Below are positions 34,986 through 43,502 of a DNA stretch of 64,000 nucleotides, one piece after another. Origin of the DNA: Kribbella solani (GTDB taxonomy: Bacteria > Actinomycetota > Actinomycetes > Propionibacteriales > Kribbellaceae); the NCBI RefSeq assembly GCF_014205295.1, contig NZ_JACHNF010000001.1, positions 620,001 through 684,000 of the forward strand, given 5' to 3'. Under the pieces are notes generated by a model. It saw only the letters and a list, made by a program, of their open reading frames with translations, was not told where the DNA came from and made no database searches. The position numbers and the translations under genes were made by a program. The stretch's first letter is position 1, and each line of letters opens with the position of its first letter.

Positions 34986-36312
34986 TGGGGCGACGGAAGG
35001 CGGCGCGGCCCATCATGTGCAGGATCTCCGGTGCGTCCGTAGTGTCGCGGGCGAACGTGCAGAAGACCTCGCCGGGGTTCGAGGTGGCGCCGAACCGGTC
35101 CTGACCCAGGTACACGAGGTCGACCGGCGGGAATTCGTCGTGCGGTTCGGTCAGGTCTTCCCGGGGACGGATCAGCACTCGCAGGCCGGTGGGCCCGGGT
35201 TCGACCAGGAACATGCCCAGGCCGAGCTCGTAAGTGCCTTCGAATTCGGCCGCTGCGGCGCGGGTGAGTTGTACCGGCGTGAGGCAGGGTGAGGCCGGCA
35301 GCTCGGCGAGGTGCTCCAGGCACCACCTCAGCACCCGATCGCCCAGGCCCTTGCCGGCGCGTGCGTTGGCAAGTACACAGACCGCGAGGGCATGGTCCGG
35401 CACGAGGTCGAACGTCGACACGGTGACATTGGACAGGTTCCCGCCGTGGCTGACGATCCCGGCGCCGTGACGTTTGCTGAGCAACCACGGCAGCCCGACA
35501 CCGGCGAGTGGCGGGGAGGCGACGCCGGCCTGCTGCTGGGCCGCGACGCGGAGGCGGTCGCTGAGCACCGGGGTGCCCCCGGGGCTGCCGTGCAGCTGAT
35601 AGCGGGCCCAGATCATCATGTCGTCGATCGTGGAGAGCAGTCCGCCCTCCGGGAGTTCGGTGCGCCATTGCGCGTAGGGCCAGAGCGCGCCGTCGGTGCC
35701 GTGGCCGAGCGCGACGTCGCGTCCTAGCGCCTCCCAGGGCAGGAAGACGCTGGCGGACATCCCGAGCGGCCGGAGTACGGTGTCGCGGACGAGTTCGTCG
35801 TACGGCGTACCGGAAAGGCGCTGGGCGAGGATGCCGAGCAGCCGGAAGCCGGCATTGCTGTAGGACATCGCCTGCCCGGGCGGGAACACCTGCGGCAACT
35901 CCGCGAACTCGGGGAGCGAGGCCTCCAGGGCGTCCGCGCCCCAGTCGCGGACCGGCGAGTCGTCGCCCTCGAAGCCCGCGGTGTGGGTGAGCAGGTGACG
36001 AGTGGTGACGTACGCGGTAGCGTCCGGGTCGCCGAGGCGCAGGTCGGGGAGGTACTGGACCACGGGCGCGTCCAGGTCGAGCAGTCCCTGTTCGTGCAGG
36101 CGCAGTACGGCGGTCGCAGTGAACGGTTTCGTCGCGGACGCGATCTGGAACAGCGTCTCGGTGGTCACCGGGTGCCGGCGCGCGGTGTCTGCGACCCCGT
36201 GGCAGCGCACGACGGTCTCGTCACCGAACACGACCCCGACGGCGATGCCGGGAGCTGCGGTCTCGGTGAGCGCGTGTTCGAGCCAGGGGGTGAGGGCATC
36301 GTCGAGGGACAT
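34981..36312 (-). CDS. Beta-lactamase-family serine hydrolase (class C/DD-peptidase type)
   Basis: Protein of 443 residues from ATG 36312. S-x-x-K is present as SATK (Ser59, Lys62), the Tyr motif as YSN, and the third motif as HGG. There is no signal peptide, so it acts in the cytoplasm or leaves by another path. Members hydrolyse esters, D-amino-acid peptides or beta-lactams; with dipeptidases and D-amino-acid enzymes adjacent, a D-aminopeptidase or esterase role is more likely than resistance. It is convergent with the GIY-YIG remnant and divergent from the M19 dipeptidase operon. Confidence 0.85.
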   Translation of the reverse strand: MSLDDALTPWLEHALTETAAPGIAVGVVFGDETVVRCHGVADTARRHPVTTETLFQIASATKPFTATAVLRLHEQGLLDLDAPVVQYLPDLRLGDPDATAYVTTRHLLTHTAGFEGDDSPVRDWGADALEASLPEFAELPQVFPPGQAMSYSNAGFRLLGILAQRLSGTPYDELVRDTVLRPLGMSASVFLPWEALGRDVALGHGTDGALWPYAQWRTELPEGGLLSTIDDMMIWARYQLHGSPGGTPVLSDRLRVAAQQQAGVASPPLAGVGLPWLLSKRHGAGIVSHGGNLSNVTVSTFDLVPDHALAVCVLANARAGKGLGDRVLRWCLEHLAELPASPCLTPVQLTRAAAAEFEGTYELGLGMFLVEPGPTGLRVLIRPREDLTEPHDEFPPVDLVYLGQDRFGATSNPGEVFCTFARDTTDAPEILHMMGRAAFRRPS

Positions 36313-36455
36313 ACGGCCATGATTCCGGACGCGTGGGCGCCGCTCTTGTCGGATCGACTCAGGATCGCGGCGGGCTTTCGTCGGAGTCATCAGAGTGTCC
36401 GCCGCGGGGTAGCGCGACGATGGCGTCCGCGACGAACACGAGACCGGGAGTGGCG

Positions 36456-37502
36456 ATGACAGATGACTGGCGAGAGCTGCATGCGACCGCCGTGGTGGCG
36501 GATACGCACAACGACCTGCTGTGCGCGGTGGTGGCTCGGCGGCCGGACGAGTGGGGCAGCTATTTCCGGCAGGTCTGGCTTCCCCAGCTGCGTCTCGGTG
36601 GGGTCGATATTCAGGTACTGCCGGTGTTCGTGGACGACGTGTTCCGGCCGGAGGGAGCACTGCGGCAGACCCTCCGCATGATCGAATGCGCGCCCCGCGT
36701 GGCCGCGGAGAACCCGCGGGACGCCGCACTGTGTGTCACGGGAGCGGAGATCGACAACGCCCTCTCGTCGGGCCGGATCGCCCTGGTACTCGCGTTGGAG
36801 AGTGCGCCGGGGATCGGCGAGGACGTGGAGCTGTTCCGTACGTTGCAGGCGCTCGGTGTCCGGATCGCGTCGTTCGCGCACTTCGGCAGGACCGCACTGG
36901 CGGACGGTAGCGCCGAGGACGCCACCGGCGGCCGGCTGACGTCGAAAGGCGTCGCGGCGCTGGAACTGCTGGAGGAGCTGGGCGTCCTCGTCGATGTCAG
37001 TCATCTCGGCGTGGCCGGGGTCGGGCACGTACTGGAGATCGCCAACCGCCCGGTGATCGCCACGCACTCGTCCGCTCGGGCCTTACGCGATCACCATCGC
37101 AACCTGACCGACGAGCAGATCAAGGGCATCGGCGCGACCGGTGGACTCGTCTGCGTGAACTTCTTCGCGCCGTTCCTCGCCGAGTCGAATGCGACGCTGG
37201 ACGTACTGGTCGACCACATCGAGCATGTCGTCTCGCTGATCGGTGTGGACAGCGTCGGACTCGGGCCGGACTTCATCAAAGAGGTGTACGCCGAGACCAA
37301 GCCGGCGTGGTGCGAGGCCGCGGGCGCCCGTGTGCTGGGATCGCCGGTGCGTTATCTCGACGGCCTGGAGGGACCGGCGGGGCTGCCGCTGGTGACCGAG
37401 CTGATGGTCGGCCGCGGCTGGGATCCGGACGGCGTCCGCGCTGTTCTCGGCGGCAACGTGCTCCGGCTGTTCCGCGCTTCTTTCGGGACGGAGCAGTCGT
37501 GA
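36456..37502 (+). CDS. Membrane dipeptidase-type metallopeptidase (M19)
   Basis: Protein of 348 residues. GGGAG five bases upstream supports ATG 36456. The zinc-ligand motifs of the family are present: ADTHNDLL (HxD), LALESAPGIG (bridging Glu), DVSHLG and VIATHSSARALRDHHRN (His), and SVGLGPDF (Asp). M19 enzymes cleave dipeptides, including L-Xaa-D-Xaa, and some beta-lactams. It lacks a signal peptide, so it would process dipeptides inside the cell. Its stop overlaps the M20 gene start (GTGA), making it the first gene of the D-amino-acid operon. Confidence 0.9.
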   Translation: MTDDWRELHATAVVADTHNDLLCAVVARRPDEWGSYFRQVWLPQLRLGGVDIQVLPVFVDDVFRPEGALRQTLRMIECAPRVAAENPRDAALCVTGAEIDNALSSGRIALVLALESAPGIGEDVELFRTLQALGVRIASFAHFGRTALADGSAEDATGGRLTSKGVAALELLEELGVLVDVSHLGVAGVGHVLEIANRPVIATHSSARALRDHHRNLTDEQIKGIGATGGLVCVNFFAPFLAESNATLDVLVDHIEHVVSLIGVDSVGLGPDFIKEVYAETKPAWCEAAGARVLGSPVRYLDGLEGPAGLPLVTELMVGRGWDPDGVRAVLGGNVLRLFRASFGTEQS

Positions 37503-38611
37503 GCGCGCTGGACACCGATCGGATGGTCGCCGACCTGCGCCGCCTGGTCGAGTGCGAATCACCGTCGGCGGATCTGACCGCGGTGGCGCACAGCGCGGAG
37601 GTCGTCGCCGATGTCGGCAGCCGGCTGCTCGGTGCCGACCCCGAGGCGATCGTGCTGGACGGACGCACCCATCTGCGCTGGCGGTTCGGTGACGGCCCGG
37701 GTGTGCTGCTTCTCGGGCACCACGACACGGTCTGGCCGCTGGGCAGTCTGGAGCGGCACCCGTGGCGATTCGACGGGGACCGGATCGAAGGTCCCGGCTG
37801 CTTCGACATGAAGGCCGGCTTGGTGCAGCTGTTCCACGCCGTCGCCGCCGGTGGCTGGGTGGCGGCCGGTGCGCCGGTGACGGTCTTGGTGACCGGGGAC
37901 GAGGAGCTGGGCGCTCCGAGCTCGCGCACCCTGATCGAGGACGAGGCCTGTCGGGCCCGGGCTGCCTTGGTCCTCGAAGGAAGTGCCGACGGTGGTGCAC
38001 TGAAGACCGCCCGCAAGGGTGTCGCGATGTATGTGCTGACCGCACACGGGCGGGCGGCGCACGCCGGGCTGGAACCATGGAACGGGGTGAACGCCGCCGT
38101 GGAACTCGCCGCTCAGGTGCTCGCGCTGATCGGCCTCGACCGGGGACCGGATGGAGCCACCGTGACGCCCGGGGTGATGGCCGCCGGAACCACCACGAAC
38201 ACGGTGCCGGCGACCGGGACGGTGACCATCGACTGCCGGGTTCCGTCGATGGCCGAGTTCGAGCGAGTGAACGCAGGCCTCCGGGCGCTCACCCCACACC
38301 TGAACGGTGCCCAGCTCACGCTCGACGGCGGACTCCGGCACCCGCCGATGGAACCGGAGTTCTCGGCCGCGCTGTACCGGATGGCCACGGCGGTCTGCCG
38401 CGACCTTGGCCTCCCGGAACCGGCGTCGGCCCGAGTAGGTGGTGCGAGCGACGGCAATCTGACCGCGGGCGCCGGCACCCCGACGCTCGATGGTCTGGGC
38501 GCGGTCGGCGGAAATCCGCATGCGCCGGGGGAGCATGTACTGGCCTCGACGATGGAGCCGCGGGCGCGGATGCTGTCCGGATTGGTGGCTCGGATACTGG
38601 CGGCTTCGTAG
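37499..38611 (+). CDS. M20-family metallohydrolase (deacylase/carboxypeptidase)
   Basis: Protein of 370 residues of the ArgE/DapE/CPG2 group: VLLLGHHDTVWPLG (His, Asp ligands), GCFDMKAG (Asp bridging), TGDEELGA (Glu catalytic and ligand), and a dimerisation domain starting with the GRAAHAG motif. Family members split N-acyl amino acids or dipeptides. Beside an N-succinylamino-acid racemase-like enzyme it most likely removes succinyl (or another acyl group) from the L-amino acid. It overlaps the dipeptidase by GTGA and is followed 75 bases later by the GNAT gene. Confidence 0.88.
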   Translation: MSALDTDRMVADLRRLVECESPSADLTAVAHSAEVVADVGSRLLGADPEAIVLDGRTHLRWRFGDGPGVLLLGHHDTVWPLGSLERHPWRFDGDRIEGPGCFDMKAGLVQLFHAVAAGGWVAAGAPVTVLVTGDEELGAPSSRTLIEDEACRARAALVLEGSADGGALKTARKGVAMYVLTAHGRAAHAGLEPWNGVNAAVELAAQVLALIGLDRGPDGATVTPGVMAAGTTTNTVPATGTVTIDCRVPSMAEFERVNAGLRALTPHLNGAQLTLDGGLRHPPMEPEFSAALYRMATAVCRDLGLPEPASARVGGASDGNLTAGAGTPTLDGLGAVGGNPHAPGEHVLASTMEPRARMLSGLVARILAAS

Positions 38612-38686
38612 CCGTCGACGAAGGTCGCCGCGAGAGTCGGTCGTAGCGACGAGAACCGGAGCGGCTCGCGACGCGACGATCGAAGG

Positions 38687-39586
38687 GTGACCACACCACT
38701 GGACCATCCCGTCGATCCTGTCGATCTTGCCCTCGCTCGTGAACGGGTACACCAGGTGGCCGCGGACGCGGGCGTCGAGCTCCGGTTGCTGGAGACCGTC
38801 GCGGAGTTCGACGCCGCGTCCCGGTTGCTCGATGGCATCTGGAAGCCGACCGACGGTTCGCAGCAGATGCCGGTCGAGCACCTGCGGGCGCTCACCCACG
38901 CCGGCAACTACGCGGCCGGAGCGTACGTCGGCGAAGAACTGGTGGCCACCTCGGTCGGGTACTTCGGACCGCCCGACGAGCGCTACCTGCACTCGCACAT
39001 CACCGGGGTCGCCGAGAAAGCGCAGGGCCGCGGCGCCGGGTACGCGTTGAAGCTGCATCAGCGCGCGTGGGCGCTCAAGGCCGGTGTACGAACGATCACC
39101 TGGACGTTCGACCCGGTGGTACGGCGCAACGCACACTTCAACCTGTCCAAGCTCGGCGCCCGGCCGGCGGAGTACTACGTCGACTTCTACGGCGAGGTCG
39201 GCGACTTGATCAACGCCGGCCAGGGTAGCGACCGGCTGCTGGCGGCCTGGGACCTCGGCTCCGAGCGGGTCCGAGCTGCCCTCGGTGAGATACCCGATGA
39301 CGTCGGCGGGGCCTCGCCCGCGCTGGACGACCGGTCCGGCCTGTGCGCGGTGGGCGCCGCCGAGGGAGGGCCGGTGCTGGCCGCCGCGGATGACCGCCGA
39401 AGTGCGCCGTACGTCGTCGTGGAGACCCCGCCGGACATCGAGGCGCTGCGCCGTCACGACCCCCACGCCGCCTTCGCGTGGCGGCTCGCGCTGCGCGCGG
39501 CGCTCGCCGACCTGATCGGATCCCGGGCCCGGTTCGTGGGGCTGTCCCCGAACGGGTCGTACCACTTCGAGAGGAATGCACTGTGA
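38687..39586 (+). CDS. GNAT acyltransferase (COG3375-like, probable D-amino-acid N-succinyltransferase)
   Basis: Protein of 299 residues. The acyl-CoA binding region (ITGVAEKAQGRGAGYALKLHQRAWALKAG) is clear, preceded by LLDGIWKPTDGSQQMP and GAYVGEELVATSVGYFGP. Homologues of this type often sit next to racemase-type enolases. I infer, from gene order, that it succinylates D-amino acids using succinyl-CoA. GTG 38687 has no strong ribosome site. The start of the next gene overlaps its stop (GTGA). Confidence 0.75.
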   Translation: MTTPLDHPVDPVDLALARERVHQVAADAGVELRLLETVAEFDAASRLLDGIWKPTDGSQQMPVEHLRALTHAGNYAAGAYVGEELVATSVGYFGPPDERYLHSHITGVAEKAQGRGAGYALKLHQRAWALKAGVRTITWTFDPVVRRNAHFNLSKLGARPAEYYVDFYGEVGDLINAGQGSDRLLAAWDLGSERVRAALGEIPDDVGGASPALDDRSGLCAVGAAEGGPVLAAADDRRSAPYVVVETPPDIEALRRHDPHAAFAWRLALRAALADLIGSRARFVGLSPNGSYHFERNAL

Positions 39587-40692
39587 AGATCGAGAGCTTC
39601 GAGCTGCGCCGGGTCGCCCTGCCCCTGGTCGCGCCGTTCCGTACATCGTTCGGGGTGGAGGTGAGTCGCGACATCCTGCTGGTCAAGGTCACCGGGCCGG
39701 ATGGTGAGGGCTGGGGAGAATGCGTGTCGAGCGCCGACCCGCTCTACTCCTCGGAGTACGTCGATGGTTCGGTCGACGTGATGACCCGGTTCCTGGTTCC
39801 GTGGCTTTTCGCGGCCGGCGATGTACGGGCCGACCAGGTCGCGGAGGTGCTGGAGCCGGCCAAGGGCCATCGGATGGCGAAGGCCGCACTCGAGATGGCC
39901 GTTCTCGACGCCGAGTTGCGCAGCGCCGCCCAGCCGCTCGGCCAGCACCTCGGCGCCGTCCGCGAGCACGTGCCGGCCGGTGTGTCGGTCGGCATCATGG
40001 ACTCTGTCCCGGAGCTGCTCGACGCGGTCGACGGTTACCTGGCCGAGGGGTATGTGCGCATCAAGCTGAAGATCGAACCAGGCTGGGACATCGCGCCGGT
40101 CCGCGCGGTCCGCGAGCGGTTCGGTGACGATGTCCTCCTCCAGGTGGACGCCAATGCCGCGTACACGCTGGGAGACGCGACCCACCTGGCGAAGCTTGAC
40201 GACTTCGGACTGCTGCTCATCGAGCAGCCGCTGGCACACGACGACCTGCGCCACCACGCCCTGCTGGCGCAGCGGATGCGTACCCCGATCTGCCTCGACG
40301 AATCGATCGAGTCGGCGAAGGACGCGGCCGATGCGATCGCACTCGGGGCCGCTCAGGTCGTCAACATCAAGCCTGGCCGGGTCGGTGGCTACCTGGAGGC
40401 CCGCCGGATCCACGACCTCTGCCGCGCGCACGGTGTGCCGGTCTGGTGCGGTGGCATGCTGGAGACCGGTCTCGGACGCGCCGCCAACGTCGCCCTCGCC
40501 GCTCTGCCGGGTTTCACGCTACCCGGCGACACCTCCGCCTCGTCGCGCTACTACGCCGAGGACATCACCGAACCGTTCGTGCTCGTCGACGGCGGGCTGC
40601 CGGTTCCCGCGGCCGTCGGCATCGGGCGTGAGCCGGACCCGCGGATCCTGGCCGAGGTCACGACCTGGACCAACACGCTCACCCCGCAGTGA
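39583..40692 (+). CDS. N-acylamino-acid racemase/o-succinylbenzoate-synthase-like enolase
   Basis: Protein of 369 residues of the enolase superfamily, MLE subgroup. The catalytic set is complete: KLK in YVRIKLKIEPGW, Asp in LLQVDANAAY, Glu in LLLIEQPLA, Asp in ICLDESIES, and Lys in VVNIKPGRVGGYLEA. This matches NSAR/OSBS enzymes, which either make o-succinylbenzoate for menaquinone or racemise N-succinylamino acids. No menaquinone genes are nearby, whereas a succinyltransferase-like GNAT and an M20 hydrolase are cotranscribed, favouring racemase. Ends 90 bases before the PucR regulator. Confidence 0.85.
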   Translation: MKIESFELRRVALPLVAPFRTSFGVEVSRDILLVKVTGPDGEGWGECVSSADPLYSSEYVDGSVDVMTRFLVPWLFAAGDVRADQVAEVLEPAKGHRMAKAALEMAVLDAELRSAAQPLGQHLGAVREHVPAGVSVGIMDSVPELLDAVDGYLAEGYVRIKLKIEPGWDIAPVRAVRERFGDDVLLQVDANAAYTLGDATHLAKLDDFGLLLIEQPLAHDDLRHHALLAQRMRTPICLDESIESAKDAADAIALGAAQVVNIKPGRVGGYLEARRIHDLCRAHGVPVWCGGMLETGLGRAANVALAALPGFTLPGDTSASSRYYAEDITEPFVLVDGGLPVPAAVGIGREPDPRILAEVTTWTNTLTPQ

Positions 40693-40744
40693 GTCGTATT
40701 GGTCGGAACGGACGAGAATCTGGCAGGGTTTTGGTCGCCAGCGC

Positions 40745-40771
40745 CTAATGCGATCCCTGACTTCGGATTAG
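40745..40771. promoter_or_regulatory. Inverted-repeat operator candidate before the PucR-type regulator
   Basis: CTAATGCGA (40745-40753) and TCGGATTAG (40763-40771) are inverted copies with one mismatch and a nine-base spacer, ending nine bases before the ATG. No separate ribosome site is seen, so the transcript may be leaderless or nearly so. It is the expected place for the regulator to control itself or for another regulator to act. Confidence 0.5.
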
Positions 40772-40780
40772 CATCCGGGA

Positions 40781-42442
40781 ATGTTTGTCGCTGAGGAGAG
40801 CGGCGGCCCGACTCTCGGCCGCGTGATCGATTACCTCGGGAGCACTCTGCTCGAGGTCATCGCGGGCCGGGTCAGGGCCGACGCCGGCATGGACCGAGTG
40901 GTGATCCACGACCCGGACGCGCCGCCGGAGGTACTGGAGCGGGCGATCGTGCTGGCCGTCGGCGTCTCCGGACCGGCGGCCGTGCGCGACCTGGTGCTGG
41001 CCATGGCGCAAGGGGGCGCGACCTGCGTGATGGCACGGCTTCCGGTGGATCTCGACGACGCCGGACGGCAGGCGATCGAAGACTCCGGAGTGGTGCTGGT
41101 CGGCCTCGCCCGGGGCGCATCCTGGGCGCACATCGTGGTCCTGCTCCGCTCGATGCTGACCGTCGACGATCTCGCCGCGGATGCCGCGGTGTTGCCCGGC
41201 GACTCGCAGGGTGACCTCTTCACGCTGGCGACGGCGGTGTCCGCGCTGCTCGACGCACCGGTGACGATCGAGGACCTGAACTCGAACGTACTGGCGTTCT
41301 CCGCCAACCAGGATCAGGCCGACGACTCGCGCAAGGAAGGCATCCTCGGCCGCCGGGTCCCGGAGCGGTACACCCGCGAGCTCGCCGTACGTGGCGTCTT
41401 CCGCCGGGTCTACAGCAGCGCCGAGCCGATCTATGTCGAAGCGTTCCACGAGGGTGACCTGTCCAGGGTCGCGGTCCGGGTGTGCGCCGGCGACGAGGTG
41501 CTCGGCTCGATGTGGGCCGCGGTCACCGAGCCGCTCGGACCGGACCGGATGCGGGCGTTCATGGACTCCTCGAAGCTGGTCGCGCTGCAGTTGCTGCGGC
41601 ACCGCGCCGGAGCCGACGTCGAACGCCGGTTGCGGACCGACCTGGTCGCCACCTTGATCGAGGGCGGTCCCCGGGCCCGCGAGGCCGCCGAGCGTCTCGG
41701 GCTGGCCGGCGGTTCGTCCTGCGTCCTCGCCTTCGGACTCGCGGACCTCGGTGACGCGCTCGGTCAGGAAACTGTTCTGCAGAAGGCACGCGCGGCGCTG
41801 TCGGTGCACTTGGCCGCCGTCCAGCCGAGCTCGGCGACGGCGCTGATCGGTGGCATCCTGTACGGCGTACTGCGGGTGCGCGGGGCCGGCGACACGGCCG
41901 AGCGCCGAGTGGTGGACGTCGCCGAGGAATTCCTGGCCCGGTTGTCGAACTCCGACCTGATGATGGTCGGCATCGGCAGGATCGCGGACCGGCCCGAGGA
42001 GGTCTCGCTCGCCGCTGGCGACGCGGTCCGGGCGCTACGGGTGATTCGCAGCGGGCAGGTCGCGGGGCGGACCGCTCGTGCCTCCGACGTCGCCGTCCAG
42101 GCGCTCCTACTGGACGCTTCCGGCCTGGCCGCCCACCAGCACTGGCAGGCCTCGCGGGGTCTGGCCGCGCTGATCGCACACGACGAGGCCCGCGACTCCT
42201 GCCTGCTAGACACCCTGCGCGCCTGGCTCGAGGCGTTCGGCGACGTCTACGCGGCGGCCGCCGCGGTCCACGTGCACGCGAACACTTTCCGGTACCGGCT
42301 GCGCCGGGTCACCGAGGTCAGTGGGCTCGACTTCGGCGACTCCGAGGTCCGCTTCGCCACGATGGTCGAGCTGCGGATCCTCGCTCTGATGAACGGTCAG
42401 CGCGGAGCGATTGGTCGGATCGAACAGGGTCGGGCGCGCTAG
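40781..42442 (+). CDS. PucR/CdaR-type transcriptional regulator
   Basis: Protein of 553 residues. An N-terminal PucR-like domain (GRVIDYLGSTLLEVIAGRVRADAGMDRVVIHDPDA), a central GAF/GGDEF-like sensor region, and a C-terminal HTH_30 domain (AWLEAFGDVYAAAAAVHVHANTFRYRLRRV) are present. PucR proteins activate purine, amino-acid and other nitrogen-source catabolic genes. It lies between the D-amino-acid operon and the peptide importer, so it probably senses an amino acid or peptide and controls both. An inverted repeat is directly upstream. Confidence 0.9.
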   Translation: MFVAEESGGPTLGRVIDYLGSTLLEVIAGRVRADAGMDRVVIHDPDAPPEVLERAIVLAVGVSGPAAVRDLVLAMAQGGATCVMARLPVDLDDAGRQAIEDSGVVLVGLARGASWAHIVVLLRSMLTVDDLAADAAVLPGDSQGDLFTLATAVSALLDAPVTIEDLNSNVLAFSANQDQADDSRKEGILGRRVPERYTRELAVRGVFRRVYSSAEPIYVEAFHEGDLSRVAVRVCAGDEVLGSMWAAVTEPLGPDRMRAFMDSSKLVALQLLRHRAGADVERRLRTDLVATLIEGGPRAREAAERLGLAGGSSCVLAFGLADLGDALGQETVLQKARAALSVHLAAVQPSSATALIGGILYGVLRVRGAGDTAERRVVDVAEEFLARLSNSDLMMVGIGRIADRPEEVSLAAGDAVRALRVIRSGQVAGRTARASDVAVQALLLDASGLAAHQHWQASRGLAALIAHDEARDSCLLDTLRAWLEAFGDVYAAAAAVHVHANTFRYRLRRVTEVSGLDFGDSEVRFATMVELRILALMNGQRGAIGRIEQGRAR

Positions 42443-42542
42443 ATGTTGTGATCCGACAGGGAATCGCCACCGGCGGCAACGGATGCTGTGAGCCCCGCAG
42501 ACGCGGGAGACGAACCGGACATCGACAGGGGGAGTGCGCGGC

Positions 42543-43502
42543 GTGAGCAGGCTGGAAGTGGTCGACGCTGACGTGACCTTCGGGCACGGGGCCGACCGGA
42601 CAGTGGCGGTGGCGGGTGCGAACCTGGCGGTCCCCGCCGGCGCGGTGATCGGGCTCGTCGGTGAAAGTGGGTCGGGAAAGTCGACGCTCGCCCGGGCGAT
42701 CGTCGGCCTGGTCCCGCTGACGCGGGGATCGGTACGGCTCGACGGCAGGGATGCGCTGCGCTCCGGTCGTGGCCCGCGCCCGATTCAGATGGTGTTCCAG
42801 GAACCGTCGTCGTCGCTCGACCCGCGGATGACGATCGGCGAGTCGGTCGGCGAGCCGATGGTCCGCCGGCTGTCCCGGGCGGCCCGGACCGCGAAGGTCG
42901 CCGAGCTGCTGGGGCTGGTCGGCATCGACCCGGCCCGGGCGCTCCATCGTCCGGCGGCCTTCTCCGGCGGGCAGAAGCAGCGGATCGCGCTCGCCCGGGC
43001 GCTCGCGGCCGAGCCTTCGGTTGTCATTGCCGACGAGATCACCAGCGCGCTGGACGTCTCGGTCCAGGGCACGGTGCTGAACGTCGTCCGGGAGGTCCAG
43101 CGGGCGCTGGGCTTCTCGATGCTATTCATCTCCCACGACTTCGCGGTGGTCCGTTACATCAGCGACGCGATCGGCGTCATGTACCGCGGCAAGATCGTCG
43201 AACTCGCCCCGACCGAGGACCTCGTCGGCTCACCCCAACACCCCTACACCCAGGCACTCCTGGCCTCGGTACCGCGGCTCGGTGCACCACGGACGGCCGC
43301 ACCGGCCGCACCGGCCGCACCGGCCGCACCGGATGGGCCGGATGAGCAGAGTACGGCAGGCTGTGGCTTCGTTGCCCGGTGCGGGCGGTACGCCGAGCTC
43401 GGTCCGGCCGGTCGTCGCTGTGTCGAGGACGATCCGCTGGTGGACGCCGCGCAGCGGCTGCACCAGGCTGCATGTCACTGGGTGGCCGGGGCGGTCCTCT
43501 GA
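42543..43502 (+). CDS. Peptide ABC importer ATPase, OppF/DppF type
   Basis: Protein of 319 residues. GTG 42543 has AGGGGGAG eight bases upstream. Walker A GESGSGKST, signature FSGGQKQR and Walker B VVIADEITSALD are intact, with the oligopeptide-type tail (GSPQHPYTQALLASVPRLG) and a Cys-rich C-terminus (CGFVARCGRYAELGP) typical of OppF and DppF. Near the C-terminus the 9-base unit CCGGCCGCA is repeated (43299-43333), giving AAPAAPAAPAAP. It begins the importer operon and overlaps the permease start (TGATG). Confidence 0.9.
   Translation: MSRLEVVDADVTFGHGADRTVAVAGANLAVPAGAVIGLVGESGSGKSTLARAIVGLVPLTRGSVRLDGRDALRSGRGPRPIQMVFQEPSSSLDPRMTIGESVGEPMVRRLSRAARTAKVAELLGLVGIDPARALHRPAAFSGGQKQRIALARALAAEPSVVIADEITSALDVSVQGTVLNVVREVQRALGFSMLFISHDFAVVRYISDAIGVMYRGKIVELAPTEDLVGSPQHPYTQALLASVPRLGAPRTAAPAAPAAPAAPDGPDEQSTAGCGFVARCGRYAELGPAGRRCVEDDPLVDAAQRLHQAACHWVAGAVL

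Noticed and set aside
39583..40692. Menaquinone o-succinylbenzoate synthase (menC)
   Set aside because: No menaquinone genes are nearby and the neighbours fit racemase function better, although the sequence alone cannot exclude it.
43299..43333. A CRISPR-like or minisatellite array
   Set aside because: It is just four 9-base units inside a coding frame giving AAP repeats; no spacers are present and no array was found elsewhere.
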